A stretch of DNA of 10,699 bases. Source: Oscillospiraceae bacterium (GTDB lineage: Bacteria; Bacillota; Clostridia; Oscillospirales; Oscillospiraceae). Below are positions 6,057 through 10,699 of the stretch, piece after piece. The first letter of the stretch is position 1; each line of letters begins with the position of its first letter. The notes under the pieces were generated by a model that did no database searches, had not been told where the DNA came from, and saw nothing but the letters and a program-made list of their open reading frames with translations. The stretch spans positions 1,173-11,871 of the forward strand of contig WQRL01000013.1 of the NCBI GenBank assembly GCA_009786775.1. Reading direction: 5' to 3'. Made by a program: the position numbers and the translations under genes.

Positions 6057-7443
6057 AGACTTTTTGCTCGACAGCAAAACGGCACAGACTCTGTACCACG
6101 GATATGCGGCACAAATGCCGATAAATGACTACCACTGCCATGTTTCCCCAAAGGAAATTGCGCTGGACATAAGCCTTGAAAATATTACTAAGGCTTGGCT
6201 GGGCGGGGATCACTATAAGTGGAGAATTATACGTTCACGCGGCGTAGATGAAAACGATATTACAGGCAGCGCAAGCGACAGGGTTAAGTTTCAAAAATTT
6301 GCGGAGGCCCTGCCATATGCTATAGGAAATCCTATCTACCACTGGACTCATCTGGAGTTAAAGAGGTTTTTTGACTGTGATCTCGTGCTTAATCCTCAAA
6401 GTGCTGATGCGGTTTGGGAGCTTTGCAATAAGCGTCTTGCACAGGACAGTATGAGCGTCCGAAACATCATAAGAAAATCCAATGTCAACCACATCGGAAC
6501 CACGGACGACCCCATAGATAGCCTTGAGTGGCATAGACAAATGAAGGCAGACCCGTCGTGGGATGTAAATGTAATACCTACGTTTCGCCCCGATAAGGCC
6601 ATGAATATTGAAAAACCCGGTTATGCGGATTATATTGAGAAGCTGTCAAAAGCCGCAGGTATGGCCATAAACAAAATTGACGACCTCTATGCAGCTTTAG
6701 TAAACCGGCTGGACTATTTTGCCGCCGTGGGCTGCGTTATTTCAGACCACGCTTTGGATTATATGATGTGGGCAGATGGCTGTGAACAGATGGCTGGCGG
6801 GATTTTTGAAAAAGTTATGAAGGGCGAAGTGCCGGCTAAGCATGAGGTTGAGGCATTTAAGGCTGCGGTGATGGTGTTTTTGGCAGGGCAGTACGCAAAG
6901 CGCAACTGGGTAATGCAAATACACTACGGTGCCAGCAGGAATATTAACTCCGCCATGTTTGAAAAGCTGGGGCCCGACACGGGCTTTGATGGTATCTCAG
7001 GCCACGAGTGCAGCGCGGCGGCTTACAAGCTCTTAGATGCCATGAGCAAAGGGGGGAGCCTGCCTAAGACTGTGCTCTACTCGCTAAATCCAAATGACGA
7101 TGCCTACCTGGCAGCAACTCTAAGTGCATTTCAAAGCTGCGGGATGCCGGGCAAAATTCAACACGGCAGCGGATGGTGGTTTAATGACACCAAGACCGGC
7201 ATGATTTCGCAGATGACTAATTTGGCAAACCAAAATGTATTGGGCAATTTCATAGGAATGCTCACGGATAGCCGCAGCTTCCTCTCATACACCCGCCATG
7301 AGTATTTCCGCAGAATCCTCTGCAATCTAATCGGAGGCTGGGTTGAAAATGGGGAGTATCCGAATGACGTGGATTTCCTCGGGCAAATGGTCAAGGACAT
7401 CTCATATAATAATTCTGTGCGGTTTCTAGGGTTTGACAAATAA
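6037..7443 (+). CDS. uxaC: Glucuronate isomerase (uronate isomerase), 468 aa
   Basis: UxaC interconverts D-glucuronate and D-fructuronate, and D-galacturonate and D-tagaturonate, the first cytoplasmic step of hexuronate breakdown. The protein is an amidohydrolase-superfamily barrel of the usual length (about 465-470). Visible signatures are the metal-site HCH (His33, His35) in NDYHCHVSP, GTTDDP (154-159), QIHYGASR (294-301), GSGWWFNDTK (377-386) and MLTDSRSFLSYTRHEYF (408-424). All are intact, so the enzyme should be active. The start at 6037 is chosen from the ribosome binding site and family N-terminus; 6019 or 6031 would add six or two residues. It overlaps the YibE/F gene by 20 bases in another frame, so translation is probably coupled. 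No uxaB, uxuA, uxuB, kdgK, kdgA or hexuronate regulator lies nearby in this window, which is unusual for this gene. Confidence 0.96.
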   Translation: MKPFMNEDFLLDSKTAQTLYHGYAAQMPINDYHCHVSPKEIALDISLENITKAWLGGDHYKWRIIRSRGVDENDITGSASDRVKFQKFAEALPYAIGNPIYHWTHLELKRFFDCDLVLNPQSADAVWELCNKRLAQDSMSVRNIIRKSNVNHIGTTDDPIDSLEWHRQMKADPSWDVNVIPTFRPDKAMNIEKPGYADYIEKLSKAAGMAINKIDDLYAALVNRLDYFAAVGCVISDHALDYMMWADGCEQMAGGIFEKVMKGEVPAKHEVEAFKAAVMVFLAGQYAKRNWVMQIHYGASRNINSAMFEKLGPDTGFDGISGHECSAAAYKLLDAMSKGGSLPKTVLYSLNPNDDAYLAATLSAFQSCGMPGKIQHGSGWWFNDTKTGMISQMTNLANQNVLGNFIGMLTDSRSFLSYTRHEYFRRILCNLIGGWVENGEYPNDVDFLGQMVKDISYNNSVRFLGFDK

Positions 7444-7456
7444 ATCCCTAAAACAA

Positions 7457-7494
7457 AAAGCAGGCTTTCCGTTATATCCCGGAAGGCCTGCTTT
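7457..7494 (-). terminator. Intrinsic terminator shared by uxaC and the zinc-ribbon gene
   Basis: Arms 7457-7471 and 7480-7494 pair over 15 positions with a single G-T wobble and an 8-base loop. On the - strand the stem runs straight into TTTTTGTTTT, which makes a strong intrinsic terminator for the efp-side operon. On the + strand the same stem closes uxaC but has no T-run after it, so its action there is less certain. Confidence 0.85.
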
Positions 7495-7507
7495 AACTGC
7501 GGTTAAA

Positions 7508-8017
7508 CTATTTGCTTTCAGTTTTAGTGGAGCTATCGTCGTCCACTAAATCGAAATCTTCATCCTCGAAGTCCTCATCGTCAAACTCATCGTCGAAGTC
7601 AAACTCAAGGATTTCTCCGCATTTCGGGCACGCAATTGAGTCTAGCAGCAGGTCAGATTCTTCAAGCTCTATCTCAGTGCTGCATGCGGGGCAGGCGACT
7701 TCATAAGAGAGTGCAGACCCTCCGCAGAATCCGCAGCCGCAGCCGTCGTCTTCATCATCGTCGAAATCGAACTCGTCATAGTCATCATCATCCTCATCTC
7801 CGAAGAGGAATTCCTCCACATCTGCAAGATCGTCTGAAAGTGCGTCCAGTTCGTCGCCGATATCCAGGGAGTTTGCACTTAGGGATTCAATTTCGTCTGC
7901 CATCTCGTCCATTGTGTCAATCATTACGGCTATTAGTTTTTCTGACTTTACATCAGAATCCAGTCCAAGCCCTTCAGCCAGACCTTTTAGGTATGCAACT
8001 TTTTCTTTGATAGACAT
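7508..8017 (-). CDS. CD1247 N-terminal domain protein with acidic linkers and zinc ribbon, 169 aa
   Basis: The N-terminus MSIKEKVAYLKGLAEGL matches what I know of the clostridial CD1247-type N-terminal domain, a short helical region of unknown function (about 1-70). A very acidic Asp/Glu stretch (about 73-91) and a Cys-rich GCGCGFCGG (92-100) follow. Then comes a CxxC...CxxC pair (109/112 and 130/133) that looks like a zinc ribbon, and a second acidic tail (139-161). The N-terminal part is predicted helical and could form a coiled coil. The ribosome binding site TGGAGGT (8030 to 8024) lies 6 bases before the ATG. The gene starts 29 bases after the efp stop and ends just before a strong terminator, so it is the last gene of the glyA-yqeG-peptidase-efp cluster. 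Function is unknown. The acidic surface with a zinc ribbon suggests contact with a basic partner such as RNA, ribosome or polymerase, but that is speculation. Confidence 0.82.
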   Translation of the reverse strand: MSIKEKVAYLKGLAEGLGLDSDVKSEKLIAVMIDTMDEMADEIESLSANSLDIGDELDALSDDLADVEEFLFGDEDDDDYDEFDFDDDEDDGCGCGFCGGSALSYEVACPACSTEIELEESDLLLDSIACPKCGEILEFDFDDEFDDEDFEDEDFDLVDDDSSTKTESK

Positions 8018-8046
8018 AACTTTACCTCCATACTGTATAGTGATTT

Positions 8047-8610
8047 CTAGCCCTTGGCGCGCTCCATGTATTCGCCTGTCCTCGTGTCAATGCGGATTTT
8101 CTCGCCCTCACTGATGAATAGCGGGACCTTTACCTCGGCCCCAGTTTCCACAGTAGCGGGTTTGAGTACATTTGTGGCGGTGTCGCCTTTGAATCCGGGA
8201 TCGGTTTCGGTAACCACGAGATCTACGAAGTTTGGCGGGTCTACGTTAAAGACCTTGCCCTTGTATGATTGGACATTGCAGCTCATGTTTTCTTTTACGA
8301 ATTTGAAGTTATCACCGAGAAGTGATCCGTCAATTGGCACGAGCTCATAAGTTTCGCCGTCCATAAAGTAGTAGAGATTGCCGTCTGCATAGCTATATTC
8401 CATGTCTTTGCGCTCTACAAATGCGTTCTCAAACTTGTCCGATGGGCTAAATGATGTCTCAACAACGGCTCCGGTAATTACATTTTTAATTTTGGTCCGA
8501 ACGAAGGCGGCACCCTTTCCAGGCTTTACATGCTGAAATTCGACAACCTGCATGACCTTTCCGTCCATTTCGAAAGTTACGCCGTTTCTAAAATCGCCGG
8601 CAGAAATCAT
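8047..8610 (-). CDS. efp: Translation elongation factor P, 187 aa
   Basis: EF-P binds the ribosome between the P and E sites and restores peptide bond formation at consecutive prolines. The length is normal (about 185). The N-terminal KOW-like domain carries the loop VKPGKGAAF with Lys32 at the tip, the position that is post-translationally modified in many bacteria. The two OB-type domains follow, with the [19 protein letters not shown] and [21 protein letters not shown] family blocks, and the C-terminal [13 protein letters not shown] signature near the end. The ribosome binding site AGGAGG (8624 to 8619) lies 8 bases before the ATG. No modification enzyme gene (EpmA/B, EarP or YmfI type) lies in the window, so the state of Lys32 cannot be judged here. 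It follows an M24 peptidase gene in the same direction, a common arrangement in Firmicutes. Confidence 0.98.
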   Translation of the reverse strand: MISAGDFRNGVTFEMDGKVMQVVEFQHVKPGKGAAFVRTKIKNVITGAVVETSFSPSDKFENAFVERKDMEYSYADGNLYYFMDGETYELVPIDGSLLGDNFKFVKENMSCNVQSYKGKVFNVDPPNFVDLVVTETDPGFKGDTATNVLKPATVETGAEVKVPLFISEGEKIRIDTRTGEYMERAKG

Positions 8611-8641
8611 TATCTTTTCCTCCTAATTAATTTGCGCAATT

Positions 8642-8670
8642 ATTGTATCCCACTTGAGGGAATAATGCAA
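8642..8670 (-). promoter_or_regulatory. Candidate internal promoter for efp
   Basis: On the - strand TTGCAT (8670 to 8665) and TACAAT (8647 to 8642; 5/6) are 17 bases apart, in the 62-base gap between the peptidase stop and efp. Transcription would begin near 8635, giving a leader of about 25 bases with the ribosome binding site inside it. The -35 is only a partial match (TTG conserved). Confidence 0.45.
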
Positions 8671-8672
8671 GT

Positions 8673-9734
8673 TTAGATTATTAACATTTTTTTCGGAATT
8701 TTGGTAATGTTCTCATAACCTGTTTCGGTGACATAAAGAGTGTCCTCAATTCTACAGCCATAACGCCCAGGCAGGTAAATTCCTGGTTCCGAAGTCAGGG
8801 TTGCGCCGGCGGGCAATATGTCGGTGGAAGTCTGTGAGCACCTTAGAGCTTCATGCACTTCAAGGCCCAGTCCGTGGCCCAGTCCGTGGCCGAAATATTC
8901 ACCGTAGCCTGCCTTCGTTATTACATCGCGGGCAGCCGTGTCTACATCCTTGGCAGATACCCCTGCTTTTACAGTTGCAATTCCAGCTTCCTGAGCCGCC
9001 AGGACGGTTTCATAGATTTTCACTATCTCATCATCGGGCTGGCCGATACAAAATGTCCTTGTAGTATCGCTGCACCAGCCGTCAACCTTTGCGCCCCAGT
9101 CGATAGTGAGAAAGCCCTTTGCTATTTTTTCATCTGTCGGCACACCGTGGGGCAGGCTGGATCTCGGCCCGGAGACTACTATGGGGTCAAAGGACTTCTC
9201 TGCGCCGTTTTTCATGATGCGGTAGATAAGCTCAGTGGCAAGTTCCTTTTCGGTGATGTTGCTGTTTATGAGCGGCAGGACTTCTTCCAAAGCCTTTTCA
9301 GAGATGCGCTGAGCCTTTATCATACCCTCAAGGTCTTCCCGGGATTTTACATTGCGAAGGTCACTTAGAAACTTCTGGGCTCCGATTAGCTTTACGCCAA
9401 ACTTCTCGTCCCATTCTTTGTAAACCGAGTATGTGACCACGCCGTCCTCAAAGCCGACGGAGGTAAGGTCTTTGTCCTTTACAAATTTGCCGATTTTTTC
9501 AGGGAAGGTTTCATCACCGGTGACGAGCAGAACCTCCGCGCCTGAAATGTTTTCCCTTGCTGCTTCAACATAGCGTGGATCAACGAAGAAGAAGGCTTCA
9601 TCAGGGGTTATGAGATATGCGCCCGCACTGGAGGCGAAACCGCCGGTGTAGAGCCGTCCTGCGGCACCGGTTACGAGGTATGCGCCAAACTCTTGCCCAT
9701 GCAGGGCCTTTTGTATTTTGCTAATATTGTTCAT
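8673..9734 (-). CDS. Xaa-Pro aminopeptidase, M24B family, 353 aa
   Basis: This cytoplasmic dinuclear metal (usually Mn2+ or Co2+) peptidase removes the N-terminal residue from peptides with proline in position two, or splits Xaa-Pro dipeptides. It has a creatinase-like N-terminal domain (about 1-125) and a pita-bread catalytic domain (about 130-353). All five expected metal ligands are visible: Asp212 (TIDWGAK), Asp223 (CSDTTRT), His287 (GHGLGHG), Glu316 (SEPGIY) and Glu330 (RIEDTLYV). Supporting catalytic histidines are His196 (LPHG), His283 and His294. The length of about 353 is that of the short Firmicute (YqhT-like) group. AAGGA (9748 to 9744) lies 9 bases before the ATG. It lies between yqeG and efp on the same strand. 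Aminopeptidase versus prolidase activity cannot be separated by motifs alone. Confidence 0.95.
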   Translation of the reverse strand: MNNISKIQKALHGQEFGAYLVTGAAGRLYTGGFASSAGAYLITPDEAFFFVDPRYVEAARENISGAEVLLVTGDETFPEKIGKFVKDKDLTSVGFEDGVVTYSVYKEWDEKFGVKLIGAQKFLSDLRNVKSREDLEGMIKAQRISEKALEEVLPLINSNITEKELATELIYRIMKNGAEKSFDPIVVSGPRSSLPHGVPTDEKIAKGFLTIDWGAKVDGWCSDTTRTFCIGQPDDEIVKIYETVLAAQEAGIATVKAGVSAKDVDTAARDVITKAGYGEYFGHGLGHGLGLEVHEALRCSQTSTDILPAGATLTSEPGIYLPGRYGCRIEDTLYVTETGYENITKIPKKMLII

Positions 9735-9786
9735 GTTGCACCATCCTTGTTATTTTTTCGGAGTAAGCCTTGCTTGCGTGGCACGG

Positions 9787-10290
9787 CTAATTGCTGAAAC
9801 TGTTTTTGCACATTGCGCGAAATGGGGATTCCGCCGCATATCTTATCGCCAGCAGCGGGTTGGTAAATTGCTTTGGTTTTACAATTATTGAGCAGATTCC
9901 GGCGCGGTTGGCGGCGAGGGTGTCAGTGAAAACCTGATCGCCGATAAGGGCTGAGTTACCTGAGTTGTAGCCGGCCTCACTAATAGCCTGTAGGACGTAC
10001 TTGGGAGAAGGCTTGTGTGCATTCATTTTGACACGCACATCCAGCTCCTGGGCGAAGGTGCTGCACCTATCTTTTCTCAAACTGTTTGAGATTATATACA
10101 GTTCAATCCCTTTGTTTCTGACGGACGCAGCCCAAGATGCAACCTCATCTGAGGGCAGATGCTCGTTGTAGGCGGCTATGGTGTTGTCGAGGTCGAGCAT
10201 TAGAAACTCTATACCGAGCCCTACTAGGAAATCCGGAGTTACGTCTGTGAGTTCAGGGAATGAAAACTTTGGTACGGGAGAAAAATTCAT
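9787..10290 (-). CDS. yqeG: YqeG family HAD-IIIA phosphatase, 167 aa
   Basis: This is a short HAD-superfamily phosphatase without a large cap domain. HAD motif I is LDLDNT (Asp33 nucleophile, Asp35 acid/base), motif II is ISNS (Ser68), motif III is the Lys93 of HKPSP, and motif IV is GDQVFTD (Asp118 and Asp123). These, together with the N-terminal PxxxxxxxxDVTPDFLVGLGI block, match the YqeG group. That group is related to yeast GEP4, a phosphatidylglycerophosphate phosphatase, so a role in phosphatidylglycerol synthesis is a reasonable but unproven inference. The gene begins 29 bases after the glyA stop and ends 52 bases before the peptidase start. Only a modest ribosome binding site (AAAGG, some 11 bases before the ATG) is visible. 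All catalytic residues are present. Confidence 0.92.
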   Translation of the reverse strand: MNFSPVPKFSFPELTDVTPDFLVGLGIEFLMLDLDNTIAAYNEHLPSDEVASWAASVRNKGIELYIISNSLRKDRCSTFAQELDVRVKMNAHKPSPKYVLQAISEAGYNSGNSALIGDQVFTDTLAANRAGICSIIVKPKQFTNPLLAIRYAAESPFRAMCKNSFSN

Positions 10291-10319
10291 TAAATTACGG
10301 TGCCTTTCATTTACTAATA

Positions 10320-10699
10320 CTAAGAGCTGTAAAGAGGGTATTTGTCACACAGCTTGTCTACCTCAGCCCTTATAAAGCCTGAGTTCTCTTCAAAATCTCT
10401 TGCAGCGAGATGGATAAGTCCGGCGATTTTTTTCATGTCATCTTCACTAAAGCCCCTACTGGTTACTGCCGGAGTTCCAAGGCGGATGCCGCTTGTGATT
10501 GAGGCGGGCTGCGGGTCGCCGGGGACTTTGTTCTTGTTGACGGTTATATGAACCTTGTCCAGCATGGAGCACATATCCTTGCCCGTGACATCAAACTTAC
10601 GAAGGTCAATTAGCACCAGGTGATTGTCAGTGCCGCCTGAAACTAAGTCAAAGCCAGAGCTCACCAGGCCGCGCGCCAGAGCATCGGCATTGAGGCGGG
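10320..10699 (-). CDS. glyA: Serine hydroxymethyltransferase, C-terminal 125 residues (partial)
   Basis: GlyA is a pyridoxal-phosphate enzyme that converts serine plus tetrahydrofolate to glycine plus methylene-tetrahydrofolate. Only the C-terminal domain is in the window; the gene runs off the right edge and the reading frame stays open to it (RLNADALARGLVSSG...). Family signatures are SGGTDNHLVLIDLR, the KNKVPGDPQPASITSGIRLGTPAVTSRG region and the final KLCDKYPLY-type tail. The catalytic lysine region lies outside the window. It is the most upstream gene seen in the - strand cluster. The downstream yqeG begins 29 bases later, so co-transcription is likely. Confidence 0.96.
   Translation of the reverse strand, partial: RLNADALARGLVSSGFDLVSGGTDNHLVLIDLRKFDVTGKDMCSMLDKVHITVNKNKVPGDPQPASITSGIRLGTPAVTSRGFSEDDMKKIAGLIHLAARDFEENSGFIRAEVDKLCDKYPLYSS

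Noticed and set aside
7512..7706. Serine-rich open frame on the + strand
   Set aside because: The poly-Ser pattern is the antisense of the Asp/Glu-rich tracts of the zinc-ribbon protein; it is not an independent gene.
8611..8672. Hairpin terminator between the peptidase and efp
   Set aside because: An imperfect inverted repeat with a bulge is present but has no T-run; a promoter reading fits better.
8853..9368. 171-codon open frame on the + strand opposite the peptidase gene
   Set aside because: It is antisense to conserved catalytic sequence, with no ribosome binding site or domain pattern.

Overview
The window looks like chromosomal DNA of a low-to-mid GC Gram-positive anaerobe, most likely class Clostridia. 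Reasons: strong AGGAGG-type ribosome binding sites, a protein with a CD1247-type N-terminal domain (a family I know only from Clostridia) directly behind efp, a YqeG-type HAD phosphatase, and a one-polypeptide P-type Ca2+ ATPase of the Firmicute kind. No tRNA, rRNA, insertion sequence, phage gene or CRISPR array was seen. No gene-free stretch exceeds about 225 bases.

Left part (1-504, + strand): the last codons of an upstream gene, then an orphan 92-residue membrane protein whose stop codon lies inside a long inverted repeat. This hairpin separates it from a convergent gene for a cation (probably Ca2+) transporting P-type ATPase on the - strand (526-3222).

Middle (3223-7494): between the ATPase and a + strand gene cluster is a compact control region. 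It holds a 13-bp-arm palindrome containing the ATPase -10 box and a second -10 box on the opposite strand. The + strand cluster is MATE exporter, YibE/F membrane protein and uxaC (glucuronate/galacturonate isomerase), packed with 0-base and -20-base junctions, so it is almost surely co-transcribed. uxaC has no other uronate gene beside it in this window. A terminator hairpin closes the region and serves the opposite strand best.

Right part (7508-10699, - strand, read right to left): glyA (C-terminal part only), yqeG, an M24-family Xaa-Pro aminopeptidase, efp, and an acidic zinc-ribbon protein. This is a housekeeping cluster: one-carbon metabolism, a likely phospholipid phosphatase, proline-peptide turnover, and relief of ribosome stalling at polyproline. 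efp has a candidate promoter of its own, so the last two genes may also be expressed independently.

I see no clearly new defence or mobile system. The points most worth following are the palindrome with overlapping promoters, the tight MATE-YibE/F-uxaC grouping, and the uncharacterised acidic zinc-ribbon protein tied to efp.
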